A stretch of DNA of 64,000 bases from Sipunculus nudus (GCA_026874595.1 CM049319.1:40309473-40373472); one strand, 5' to 3'. Positions 12,841 to 23,840 are shown, counted from the stretch's first letter. Notes: generated from the sequence alone by a model not told the origin. Translations and numbers: made by a program.

Positions 12841-15029
12841 CAGGTGATATAGAAGTAGAAGGTTACTAGTCTCTGTTTTCTCTGGGCAGCCACAGCAGGT
12901 GATATAGAAGTAGAAGGTTACTAGTCTCTGTTTTCCCTGGGCAGCCTCGGCAGGTGATATAGAAGTAGAAGGTTACTAATCTCTGTTTTCGCTGGGCAGA
13001 CACAGCAGGTGATATAAAAGTAGAAGGTTACTAGTCTCTGTTTTTCCTTGGCAGCCTCAGCAGGTGATATAAAAGTAGAAGATTACTAGTCTCGGTTTTC
13101 CCTGGGCAGCCTCAACAAGTGATGTAGAAGTAGAAGGTTACTATTCTCTGTTTTCTCTGGGCAGCCACAGCAGGTGATGTAGAAGTAGAAGGTTACTAGT
13201 CTCTGTTTTCTCTGGGCAGCCACAGCAGGTGATATAGAAGTAGAAGGTTACTATTCTCTGTTTTCTCTGGGCAGCCTCGGCAGGTGATATAAAAGTAGAA
13301 GGTTACTAGTCTCTGTTTTTTCTGGGCAACCAAAGCAGGTGATATAGAAGTAGAAGGTTACTAGTCTCTGTTTTTCTTGGCAGCCTCGGCAGGTGATGTA
13401 GAAGTAGAAGGTTACTAGTCTCTGTTTTCTCTGGGCAGCCACAGCAGGTGATATAGAAGTAGAAGGCTACTATTCTCTGTTTTCTCTGGGCAGCCTCAGC
13501 AGGTGATGTAGAAGTAGAAGGTTACTAGTCTCTGTTTTCGCTGGGCAGACTCAGCAGGTGATGTAGAAGTAGAAGATTACTAGTCTCGGTTTTCCCTGGG
13601 CAGCCTCAGCAGGTGATATAAAAGTAGAAGATTACTAGTTTCGGTTTTCCCTGGGCAGCCTCAACAGGTGATGTAGAAGTAGAAGGTTAATTACTATTCT
13701 CTGTTTTCTCTGGGCAGCCACAGCAGGTGATGTAGAAGTAGAAGGTTACTGGTTCTATGTTTTCTCTGGGCAGCCACAGCAGGTGATGTAGAAGTAGAAG
13801 ATTACTAGTCTCGGTTTTCCCTGGGCAGCCTCAGCAGGTGATATAAAAGTAGAAGATTACTAGTTTCGGTTTTCCCTGGGCAGCCTCAACAGGTGATGTA
13901 GAAGTAGAAGGTTAATTACTATTCTCTGTTTTCTCTGGGCAGCCACAGCAGGTGATGTAGAAGTAGAAGGTTACTGGTTCTATGTTTTCTCTCGGCAGCC
14001 TCAGCAGGTGATGTAGAAGTAGAAGGTTACTAGTCTCTGTTTTCTCTGGGCAGCCTCAGCAGGTGATGTAGATGTAGAAGGTTACTAGTCTCTGTTTTCG
14101 CTGGGCAGACTCAGCAGGTGATATAGAAGTAGAAGGTAACTAATCTCTTTTTTCCCTCGGCAGCCTCAGCAGGTGATATAGAAGTAGAAGATTACTAGTC
14201 TCTGTTTTCCCTGGGCAGCCTCAACAGGTGATATAGAAGTAGAAGATTACTAGTCTCTGTTTTCCCTGGGCGGCCTCAGCAATTGATATAGAAGTAGAAG
14301 GTTACTAGTCCCAGTTTTCCCTGGGCAGCCTCAGCAGGTGATATAGAAGTATAAGGTTACTAGTCTCTGTTTTCCCTGGACAGCCTCAGAAGGTGATATA
14401 AAAGTACAAAGTTACTAGTCTCTGTTTTCTCTGGGCAGCCACAGCAGGTGATGTAGAAGTAGAAGGTTACAAGTTCTATGTTTTCTCTGGGCAGACACAG
14501 CAGGTGATATAGAAGTATTTAAGGTTACTATTCTCTGTTTTCCCTGGGCAGCCTCAGCAGGTAATATAAAAGTACAAAGTTACTAGTCTCTGTTTTCTCT
14601 GGGCAGCCACAGCAGGTGATGTAGAAGTAGAAGGTTACAAGTTCTATGTTTTCTCTGGGCAGACACAGCAGGTGATATAGAAGTAGAAGGTGACTAGTCT
14701 CTGTTTTCCCTGGGCAGCCACAGCAGGTGATATAGAAGTAGAAGGTTACTAGTCTCTGTTTTTCTCGGGCAGCCACAGCAGGTGATATAGAAGTAGAAAG
14801 TTACTAGTCTCTGTTTTCCCTGGGCAGCCTCAGCAGGTGATGTAGAAGTAGAAGGTTACTAGTCTCTGTTTTCTCTGGGCAGCCACAGCAGGTGATGTAG
14901 AAGTAGAAGGTTACTGGTTCTATGTTTTCTCTGGGCAGCCACAGCAGGTGATGTAGAAGTAGAAGGTTACTAGTCTCTGTTTTTCCTCGGCAGCCTCAGC
15001 AGGTGATATAAAAGTAGAAGGTTACTGGT

Positions 15030-16130
15030 CTCTGTTTTCCCTGGGGAGACACAGCAGGTGATATAGAAGTTGAAGGTTACTAGTCCCTGTTTCCCCGGGC
15101 AGCCATAGCAGATGATATAGAAGTAGAAGATTACTATTGTCTGTTTTCTCTGGGTAGAAACAGCAGCTGATATAGAAGTAGAAAGTTACTAGTTCTATGT
15201 TTTCCCTGGGCAGCCTCTGCAGGTGATGTAGAAGTAGAAGGTTACTAGTCTCTGTTTTCTCTGGGCAGCCACAGCAGGTGATGTAGAAGTAGAAGGTTAC
15301 TAATCTCTGTTTTTCCTCGGCAGCCTCAGCAGGTGATGTAGAAGTAGAAGGTTACTAGTCTCTGTTTTTCCTGGGCAGCCTTTGCAGGTGATGTAGAAGT
15401 AGAAGGTTACTAGTCTCTGTTTTCTCTGGGCAGCCACAGCAGGTGATGTAGAAGTAGAAGGTTACTGGTTCTATGTTTTCTCTGGGCAGCCACAGCAGGT
15501 GATGTAGAAGTAGAAGGTTACTAGTTTCTGTTTTTCCTCGGCAGCCTCAGCAGGTGATATAAAAGTAGAAGGTTACTGGTCTCTGTTTTCCCTGGGGAGA
15601 CACAGCAGGTGATATAGAAGTAGAAGGTTACTAGTCCCTGTTTCCCCGGGCAGCCATAGCAGATGATATAGAAGTAGAAGATTACTATTGTCTGTTTTCT
15701 CTGGGTAGAAACAGCAGCTGATATAGAAGTAGAAAGTTACTAGTTCTATGTTTTCCCTGGGCAGCCTCTGCAGGTGATGTAGAAGTAGAAGGTTACTAGT
15801 CTCTGTTTTCTCTGGGCAGCCACAGCAGGTGATGTAGAAGTAGAAGGTTACTAATCTCTGTTTTTCCTCGGCAGCCTCAGCAGGTGATGTAGAAGTAGAA
15901 GGTTACTAGTCTCTGTTTTTCCTGGGCAGCCACTGCAGGTGATATAAAAGTAGAAGGTTACTAGTCTCTGTTTTCCCTGGGGAGACACAGCAGGTGATAT
16001 AGAAGTAGAAGGTTACTAGTCCCTGTTTCCCCGGGCAGCCATAGCAGATGATATAGAAGTAGAAGATTACTATTGTCTGTTTTCTCTGGGTAGAAACAGC
16101 AGCTGATATAGAAGTAGAAAGTTACTAGTT
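15030..16130 (+). repeat. Higher-order repeat near the right edge of satellite A
   Basis: A run of rare variants ('ctggggagac', then 'ccctgtttcccc', then 'attactattgtctg', then 'gggtagaaacagcagctg') occurs three times, beginning near 15041, 15592 and 15977. The spacings are 551 bp (ten units) and 385 bp (seven units). These variants are not found in the left 11 kb, so the right edge has its own unit set. Confidence 0.75.
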
Positions 16131-16198
16131 CTATGTTTTTCCTGGGCAGCCACAGCAGGTAATATGGAAGTAGAAGGTTTCAAGTTTTCTGTTTTCCT

Positions 16199-17470
16199 AA
16201 ACACTCCCAGGTGGAGGGTGTACCCATGTGGAAAAAAGACTTTGGCCAGATGTATAAATATAAATATATATTTCTGTCCTGTCCCTTTAATTTTAAAACT
16301 GATGGTATGATATGTTGTTAGATGCATTTTAGTTATGTTAGCTAAGAAACATATAAACAGAACTAATGGTCAACATCTTGTACAAAGGAACCTGGTACCA
16401 AATAATATAAACTCGTGACTAAGTTTAAAATCTGGCTCATGCAAAATTTCAGGGACTCGGTGCAGCTTTATGTTTAGAATAACAGATACATGCACATTTG
16501 TTCAGGGCGGGTTTATCCAACTGCGGGGCGGGGCTGAAGCTTGTTTTGCGGGGCGGATTCAGGCCCTAAATTTCGGTTTCAGAGCTATATGACATAACAC
16601 CCAAAAGTCTGGAGACCTCTAACCTCTTTAAATATGCATGGATTTCGCCGGGAATCGCACTTTAGGGAGATATTATATTGGTTATTATTTCTGTTGAGTT
16701 TAACCAAAAAATCATATTCCATGTAAGTTATCGCAACACAACAATGAAGCCTGTTGACCCCATTAAATATGTGTGAATTTTGCCTAGAATCTATTGCTAT
16801 ATAAATCTTTTGGAAAGTAGAACATCCATCAAAGCCTTGATAAATTATTGCGTTGACACTGAAAGGTATACAATAATACGAACCGTCTAAAACGGAATAG
16901 TTTAAAGAACATGAATGTTTGTTGAAAATAGAATGTCTAAACACTTAAAGGCTGAGAAATATTAATTTAATAAAGGTAAAATCATGTTTTTTACTCTATA
17001 TAAAAGTTTCATGAAATCCTATAGTTTCATAAACAGGTACCAGAATCCGGGAAAATTATTGGTTTTCGGGAAATGTACATGTCAAACCTAGTCATTTTGA
17101 GCATGGTACACTGTTAGCCTGTCTAGCCCTCTTTTACTCGCATTTTTTATTATGAACGTGACTCTCTCATGGGAGGTTCTCGTTGTTGTCGTATTGCAGT
17201 CGTGTTTAAGTCGTGTCAAAGTCGTGGTCCTTCGTGAGCATTCGTGACATAGTTTTACATCACGAATCAACACGAATTATGAAGATGACTTACCATGCAG
17301 TATCATGGAAGATGTCCTATGGAACGAACCCAGCATATTCTGCACATGTTCATCAGCTCATATATTTCTATCAGCTTCCTGGTATCTCGGTCTGACCGCT
17401 TGAACATGTTTATATTCACATAAAATATATAGATGAAGGCACGTGCGAGACAACTTTGCAGTATTGGCGC
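16199..17470. other. Single-copy island between satellites A and B; no gene recognised
   Basis: The region is AT-rich with no recognisable coding domain. A minus-strand open frame of 119 codons (16585-16944) is the longest non-satellite frame in the window. It spans two diverged copies of one DNA module, so I do not treat it as a gene. A run of 'tcgtg' motifs lies at about 17196-17250. Imperfect satellite B-like sequence begins near 17454. Confidence 0.6.
16575..16850 (-). repeat. Two diverged copies of a module inside a 119-codon minus-strand frame
   Basis: Read on the minus strand, the frame contains two similar segments. One has 'DSRQNSHIFNGV' followed by an NRLHCC-type stretch, the other has 'DSRRNPCIFKEV' followed by RGLQTF. 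At DNA level the two lie about 155 bp apart and share an 'aaatatg(c/t)(a/g)tg(g/a)attt' core. The match is diverged. It could be an old tandem duplication in non-coding DNA or a remnant of a repetitive protein. Nothing shows a start context, splice sites or a known fold, so function is unknown. Confidence 0.35.
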
Positions 17471-20400
17471 ATGCACAATGACCCTGTGTCCAGATTTCAC
17501 AGTAACTAGGTACACACCGTCTCGAAAACTATTCACAGCGTTCACACGACAGTTCAGCACGCACAATGACCCTGTGTCCAGGTTTCACAGTAAGTAGGTA
17601 CAAACCGTCTCCAAAACTATCCAGAGCGTTCACACGACAGTTCAGCACGCACAATGACCCTGTGTCCAGGTTTCACAGTAAGTAGGTACAAACCGTCTCG
17701 AAAACTATCCAGAGCGTTCACACGACAGTTCAGCACGCACAATGACCCTGTGTCCAGGTTTCACAGTAAGTAGGTACAAACCGTCTCCAAAACTATCCAG
17801 AGCGTTCACACGACAGTTCAGCACGCACAATGACCCTGTGTCCAGGTTTCACAGTAAGTAGGTACACACCGTCTCGAAAACTATTCACAGCGTTCACACG
17901 ACAGTTCAGCACGCACAATGACCCTGTGTCCAGGTTTCACAGTAAGTAGGTACAAACCGTCTCCAAAACTATCCAGAGCGTTCACACGACAGTTCAGCAC
18001 GCACAATGACCCTGTGTCCAGGTTTCACAGTAAGTAGGTACAAACCGTCTCCAAAACTATCAAGAGCGTTCACACGACAGTTCAGCACGCACAATGACCC
18101 TGTGTCCAGGTTTCACAGTAAGTAGGTACAAACCATCTCCAAAACTATCCAGAGCGTTCACACGACAGTTCAGCACGCACAATGACCCTGTGTCCAGGTT
18201 TCACAGTAAGTAGGTACAAACCGTCTCCAAAACTATCCAGAGCGTTCACACGACAGTTCAGCACGCACAATGACCCTGTGTCCAGGTTTCACAGTAAGTA
18301 GGTACACACCGTCTCGAAAACTATTCACAGCGTTCACACGACAGTTCAGCACGCACAATGACCCTGTGTCCAGGTTTCACAGTAAGTAGGTACAAACCGT
18401 CTCCAAAACTATCCAGAGCGTTCACACGACAGTTCAGCACGCACAATGACCCTGTGTCCAGGTTTCACAGTAAGTAGGTACAAACCGTCTCCAAAACTAT
18501 CCAGAGCGTTCACACGACAGTTCAGCACGCACAATGACCCTGTGTCCAGGTTTCACAGTAAGTAGGTACAAACCGTCTCGAAAACCATTCAGAGCGTTCA
18601 CACGACAGTTCAGCACGCACAATGACCCTGTGTCCAGGTTTCACAGTAAGTAGGCACAAACCGTCTCGAAAACTATCCAGAGCGTTCACACGACAGTTCA
18701 GCACGCACAATGACCCTGTGTCCAGGTTTCACAGTAAGCAGGTACAAACCGTCTCCAAAACTATCCAGAGCGTTCACACGACAGTTCAGCACGCACAATG
18801 ACCCTGTGTCCAGGTTTCACAGTAAGTAGGTACACACCGTCTCGAAAACTATTCACAGCGTTCACACGACAGTTCAGCACGCACAATGACCCTGTGTCCA
18901 GGTTTCACAGTAAGTAGGTACAAACCGTCTCCAAAACTATCCAGAGCGTTCACACGACAGTTCAGCACGCACAATGACCCTGTGTCCAGGTTTCACAGTA
19001 AGTAGGTACAAACCGTCTCCAAAACTATCCAGAGCGTTCACACGACAGTTCAGCACGCACAATGACCCTGTGTCCAGGTTTCACAGTAAGTAGGTACAAA
19101 CCGTCTCGAAAACCATTCAGAGCGTTCACACGACAGTTCAGCACGCACAATGACCCTGTGTCCAGGTTTCACAGTAAGTAGGCACAAACCGTCTCGAAAA
19201 CTATCCAGAGCGTTCACACGACAGTTCAGCACGCACAATGACCCTGTGTCCAGGTTTCACAGTAAGTAGGTACAAACCGTCTCCAAAACTATCCAGAGCG
19301 TTCACACGACAGTTCAGCACGCACAATGACCCTGTGTCCAGGTTTCACAGTAAGTAGGTACAAACCGTCTCCAAAACTATCCAGAGCGTTCACACGACAG
19401 TTCAGCACGCACAATGACCCTGTGTCCAGGTTTCACAGTAAGTAGGTACAAACCGTCTCCAAAACTATCCAGAGCGTTCACACGACAGTTCAGCACGCAC
19501 AATGACCCTGTGTCCAGGTTTCACAGTAACTAGGTACAAACCGTCTCGAAAACTATCCAGAGCGTTCACACGACAGTTCAGCACGCACAATGACCCTGTG
19601 TCCAGGTTTCACAGTAAGTAGGTACAAACCGTCTCCAAAACTATCCAGAGCGTTCACACGACAGTTCAGCACGCACAATGACCCTGTGTCCAGGTTTCAC
19701 AGTAAGTAGGTACAAACCGTCTCCAAAACTATCCAGAGCGTTCACACGACAGTTCAGCACGCACAATGACCCTGTGTCCAGGTTTCACAGTAAGTAGGTA
19801 CAAACCGTCTCCAAAACTATCCAGAGCGTTCACACGACAGTTCAGCACGCACAATGACCCTGTGTCCAGGTTTCACAGTAAGTAGGTACAAACCGTCTCG
19901 AAAACTATCCAGAGCGTTCACACGACAGTTCAGCACGCACAATGACCCTGTGTCCAGGTGTCACAGTAAGTAGGTACAAACCGTCTCCAAAACTATCCAG
20001 AGCGTTCACACGACAGTTCAGCACGCACAATGACCCTGTGTCCAGGTTTCACAGTAAGTAGGTACAAACCGTCTCCAAAACTATCCAGAGCGTTCACACG
20101 ACAGTTCAGCACGCACAATGACCCTGTGTCCAGGTTTCACAGTAACTAGGTACAAACCGTCTCGAAAACTATCCAGAGCGTTCACACGACAGTTCAGCAC
20201 GCACAATGACCCTGTGTCCAGGTTTCACAGTAAGTAGGTACAAACCGTCTCCAAAACTATCCAGAGCGTTCACACGACAGTTCAGCACGCACAATGACCC
20301 TGTGTCCAGGTTTCACAGTAAGTAGGTACAAACCGTCTCGAAAACTATCCAGAGCGTTCACACGACAGTTCAGCACGCACAATGACCCTGTGTCCAGGTT

Positions 20401-20815
20401 TCACAGTAAGTAGGTACAAACCGTCTCCAAAACTATCCAGAGCGTTCACACGACAGTTCAGCACGCACAATGACCCTGTGTCCAGGTTTCACAGTAAGTA
20501 GGTACAAACCGTCTCGAAAACTATCCAGAGCGTTCACACGACAGTCCAGCACGCACAATGACCCTGTGTCCAGGTGTCACAGTAAGTAGGTACAAACCGT
20601 CTCCAAAACTATCCAGAGCGTTCACACGACAGTTCAGCACGCACAATGACCCTGTGTCCAGGTTTCACAGTAAGTAGGTACAAACCGTCTCGAAAACTAT
20701 CCAGAGCGTTCACACGACAGTTCAGCACGCACAATGACCCTGTGTCCAGGTGTCACAGTAAGTAGGTACAAACCGTCTCCAAAACTATTCAGAGCGTTCA
20801 CACGACAGTTCAGCA
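17471..20815 (+). repeat. Satellite B, 88-bp tandem array (about 38 copies)
   Basis: 'ttcagcacgcacaatgaccc' recurs exactly every 88 bp (17553, 17641, 17729 and so on). Copies are nearly identical. Recurrent differences are 'gtctcc' versus 'gtctcg', 'tatccagagcg' versus 'tattcacagcg', and 'gtaagtagg' versus 'gtaactagg'. The last copy ends at 'cacgacagttcagca' (about 20815). Because 88 is not a multiple of three, minus-strand frames run only about 62 codons (18522-18710 and the identical 19050-19238) and are not genes. I do not recognise the family. Confidence 0.97.
18522..19577 (+). repeat. 528-bp (six-unit) higher-order repeat in satellite B
   Basis: Two stretches starting at 18522 and 19050 are identical over at least 189 bp, including the rare 'aaaccattcagagcg' and 'gtaggcacaaacc' variants. 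They are displaced by 528 bp, which is six 88-bp units. This implies segmental duplication of a six-unit block on top of single-unit amplification. Confidence 0.75.
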
Positions 20816-20816
20816 A

Positions 20817-21038
20817 AGCGGATTAAGCGATTCGCATTTAAAACGGTTTGAAACCACCTCCCGAGCTTGATCCAAATTGCTTTGGCAAAAAACGATTTGA
20901 AAACGCTTAGGATTGCCAAATGAACACTCTAAAATGTTTTCAAAACGGTTTAAATGTGGTTTGCATTTGCCGTGTGAAAGGAGTATATGTTTACCTTAGT
21001 AAAAGAAGAAGAAGAAGAAAAAAAAAAAAAAAAAAAAT
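20817..21038 (+). repeat. Possible small retroposon-like segment ending in an A-rich tail
   Basis: About 190 bp abutting the end of satellite B is followed by (GAA)n and then roughly 20 A residues (21019-21038). The A-rich end and short length would fit a SINE-like insertion. However, I see no clear RNA polymerase III A and B boxes and no convincing target-site duplication, so this is only a suggestion. Confidence 0.2.
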
Positions 21039-21319
21039 TGCCAGTTTCTTCAAATTTAAGTCCAGAATGCAAACTCATCGATCTAAACTATTAACGTATC
21101 ACTGAATTGTCAGCTCCAAATTACACTGCATACAAATGGTTGTATATCTTATTTATGCTAAAATATCAAGAGCAATGATAGAAAAATTTCAGGTAAAATA
21201 AAATGTAACACTCTTTACTCATTTTTTGTGATTTATACTACATTTAAAACATATCAATTATTTAAGTAGATTAGTATTCTAAGGATTTCAGAAATGAAGT
21301 CTGCATCCCAGGATTGGAA

Positions 21320-21379
21320 TCTAGACCAGTCCGGATCAAAATTTTAATCTGGGCTCACCCAGTTTTTAACTGGTCCAGA
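21320..21379. other. Imperfect inverted repeat
   Basis: 'tctagaccagt' (21320-21330) and 'actggtccaga' (21369-21379) pair at 10 of 11 positions. Nested between them is a 5-bp stem, 'ctggg'/'cccag' (about 21349-21362). It could fold as a two-part hairpin or be the remnant of a small palindromic element. No role is evident. Confidence 0.5.
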
Positions 21380-21443
21380 CCCTAATATAGGTGGGTGTGT
21401 ACTCCTTGGACGGCTTGTTTCAAACTTAAAGTCTCAATAGTTG

Positions 21444-21456
21444 CCACCAGGTGGCG
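21444..21456 (+). promoter_or_regulatory. CTCF-like core motif
   Basis: 'ccaccaggtggcg' closely resembles the CTCF core consensus CCACNAGGTGGCAG and lies in single-copy DNA between two satellites. It is also a near-palindrome (gccacc-a-ggtggc). One short match in 64 kb may be chance, and CTCF occupancy cannot be inferred from sequence alone. Confidence 0.25.
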
Positions 21457-21614
21457 ATAATGTATGTAAGTGATGGTTAGAATATTCAGCGTTATTATCA
21501 AGAAACCGATTAAGCAGCGCCCTGCATTTTTGCGCATGACCGTCAGATGTTTTTATTTTATCGGGAAAATGTGTCACATATGATAGTTATCTCTGTCGCT
21601 TCGTGGGCTATCAG

Positions 21615-21842
21615 TCAACGTGATCGATCGTCGCCTATTCTGCTCTGTAAGCCACAATCACCGGGATCAGGCAGACGCTCTAAGCCCATTCCTTCCTTCA
21701 CAATACTTTGTATTCGTCGTTCAAAAAGTAATTTATGCTTGATATGCACGGGACTGTACAGAAGGATATGTTTATGCCAAGCTGTGTAGACTATACCCCT
21801 TTGAACCGTTCTGCATAGTTCTTTAATTACACCGAAGTCCAA
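21615..21842 (-). CDS. Uncharacterised 75-codon open frame (doubtful)
   Basis: This minus-strand frame runs 75 codons in single-copy DNA with mixed residue composition (starts MDFGVIKEL, ends in a basic/acidic 'GDDRSR'). It is not repetitive, unlike most frames in the window. I recognise no domain, signal peptide or membrane segment. The opposite strand also has an 80-codon frame over the same stretch (21547-21789), so openness alone is weak evidence. It is more likely chance than a gene. Confidence 0.12.
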   Translation of the reverse strand: MDFGVIKELCRTVQRGIVYTAWHKHILLYSPVHIKHKLLFERRIQSIVKEGMGLERLPDPGDCGLQSRIGDDRSR

Positions 21843-21943
21843 GTAAAAATCTTATAAGATAAATTCTATTAAATAAAAAGGAGATAAGCATTAATGAAGA
21901 ATTTCTTTTCGCTCCTTCTTTTTTCAAATTCTGGAAACGTTAT

Positions 21944-23840
21944 TTGGTGTTTATCGTGATACCATGAATCAGATGACATGACTTTGTTTGTCGTGATATC
22001 CATAAATCAGATGACATGACTTTGTTTGTCGTGATATTCATAATGAATCAGATGACATGACTTTAATTGTCGTGATATCCATAATGAATCAGATGACATG
22101 ACTTTGTTTGTCGTGATATCTATAAATCAGATGACACGACTTTTTTTTGTCGTGATATCCATAAATCAGATGACATGACTTTGTTTGTCGTGATATCCAT
22201 AAATCAGATGACACGACTTTTTTTTGTCGTGATATCCATTAATCAGATGACATGACTTTGTTTGTCGTGATATCCATAATGAATCAGATGACATGACTTT
22301 GTTTGTCGTGATATCCATAAATCAGATGACACGACTTTTTTTTGTCGTGATATCCATAAATCAGATGACATGACTTTGTTTGTCGTGATATCCATAATGA
22401 ATCAGATGACATGACTTTGTTTGTCGTGATATCCATGATGAATCAGATGACATGACTTTGTTTGTCGTGATATCCATAATGAATCAGATGACATGACTTT
22501 GTTTGTTGTGATATCCATAATGAATCAGATGACATGACTTTGTTTGTCGTGATATCCATAAATCAGATGACATGCCTTTGTTTGTCGTGATATCCATTAA
22601 TTAGATGACATGCTTTTTTTTGTCGTGATATCTTAGAAGAATCAGATGACATGACTTTGTTTGTCGTGATATCCATAATGAATCAGATGACATGACTTTG
22701 TTTGTCGTGATATACATTAATCAGAAGACATAACTTTGTTTGTCGTGATATCCATAATGAATCAGATGACATGCCTTTGTTTGTCGTGATATCCATAAAT
22801 CAGATGGCATGACTTTGTTTGTCGTGATATCCATAAATCAGATGACATGACTTTGTTTGTCGTGATATCCATAATGAATCAGATGACATGCCTTTGTTTG
22901 TCGTGATATCCATAAATCAGATGACATGCCTTTGTTTGTCGTGATATCCATAATGAATCAGATGACATGCCTTTGTTTGTCGTGATATCCATAAATCAGA
23001 TGGCATGACTTTGTTTGTCGTGATATCCATAAATCAGATGACATGACTTTGTTTGTCGTGATATCCATAATGAATCAGATGACATGCCTTTGTTTGTCGT
23101 GATATCCATAATCAGATGACATGACTTTGTTTGTCGTGATATCTTAGAAGAATCAGATGACATGACTTTGTTTGTCGTGATATCCATAATGAATCAGATG
23201 ACATGCCTTTGTTTGTCGTGATATCCATAAATCAGATGGCATGACTTTGTTTGTCGTGATATCCATAAATCAGATGACATGACTTTGTTTGTCGTGATAT
23301 CCATAATGAATCAGATGACATGCCTTTGTTTGTCGTGATATCCATAAATCAGATGATATGCCTTTGTTTGTCGTGATATCCATAATGAATCAGATGACAT
23401 GCCTTTGTTTGTCGTGATATCCATAAATCAGATGGCATGACTTTGTTTGTCGTGATATCCATAAATCAGATGACATGACTTTGTTTGTCGTGATATCCAT
23501 AATGAATCAGATGACATGCCTTTGTTTGTCGTGATATCCATAATCAGATGACATGACTTTGTTTGTCGTGATATCTTAGAAGAATCAGATGACATGACTT
23601 TGTTTGTCGTGATATCTTAGAAGAATCAGATGACATTACTTTGTTTGTCGTGATATCTTAGAAGAATCAGATGACATGACTTTGTTTGTCGTGATATCTT
23701 AGAAGAATCAGATGACATGACTTTGTTTGTCGTGATATCTTAGAAGAATCAGATGACATTACTTTGTTTGTCGTGATATTCTTAATGAATCAAATGACAT
23801 CCATTGTTGATCATTATATCCATGAAACAGATGACATTAT
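21944..23840 (+). repeat. Satellite C, 38/41-bp tandem array (about 47 copies)
   Basis: The unit is 'aatcagatgacatgacttt' followed by 'gtttgtcgtgatatcc' and a short linker. 'ata' gives 38-bp units, while 'ataatg' or 'ttagaag' gives 41-bp units. Point variants ('catgcc', 'atggcat', 'cacgac') recur in ordered blocks. Edges are degenerate: the first copy has 'ttatcgtgatacc' and the last has 'gatcattatatccatgaaac'. Short minus-strand frames (for example 22996-23187) follow the units and are not genes. Confidence 0.96.
22801..23640 (+). repeat. 432-bp higher-order repeat in satellite C
   Basis: The rare 'cagatggcatg' unit appears at 22801, 22997, 23233 and 23429, with alternating spacing of 196 and 236 bp. 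Pairs are therefore displaced by 432 bp. The intervening order of 'catgcc' and 'ttagaag' units is largely conserved, showing block duplication of about eleven units. Confidence 0.75.

Larger units (their letters stand above)
1..16198 (+). repeat. Satellite A, 55-bp tandem array (about 294 copies)
   Basis: The stretch is one uninterrupted head-to-tail array. The phrase 'caggtgatatagaagtagaa' recurs every 55 bp (for example at 8 and 63), with occasional 54-60 bp units. Each unit continues through 'ggttactagtctctg', a pyrimidine-rich 'ttttccctggg' and a variable stretch before the next 'caggtg'. Units in the first 11 kb are nearly uniform. Those from about 13 kb to 16.2 kb are more mixed, and the last copy (16141-16198) decays into single-copy sequence. 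The left edge is outside the window. Minus-strand open frames (for example 5374-5622 and its identical copy 10663-10911) follow the repeat periodicity and carry no recognisable domain, so I do not call a gene. The unit resembles a small intron (see findings). I do not recognise the family. Confidence 0.98.
20816..21943. other. Single-copy island between satellites B and C
   Basis: The region begins with about 190 bp containing two 'aaaacggttt' motifs (20838 and 20945) and a purine run ending in an A-tract (21003-21038). It then holds AT-rich sequence, a hairpin (21320-21379) and a CTCF-like core (21444-21456). Open frames of 75-80 codons exist on both strands at about 21547-21842. Neither shows a recognisable domain, so no gene is called. 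Confidence 0.55.

Noticed and set aside
18522-18710. Duplicated 62-codon cysteine-containing peptide gene (copy at 19050)
   Set aside because: It lies wholly in 88-bp satellite B. The repeat length shifts the frame each unit, and identity is explained by the 528-bp higher-order repeat.
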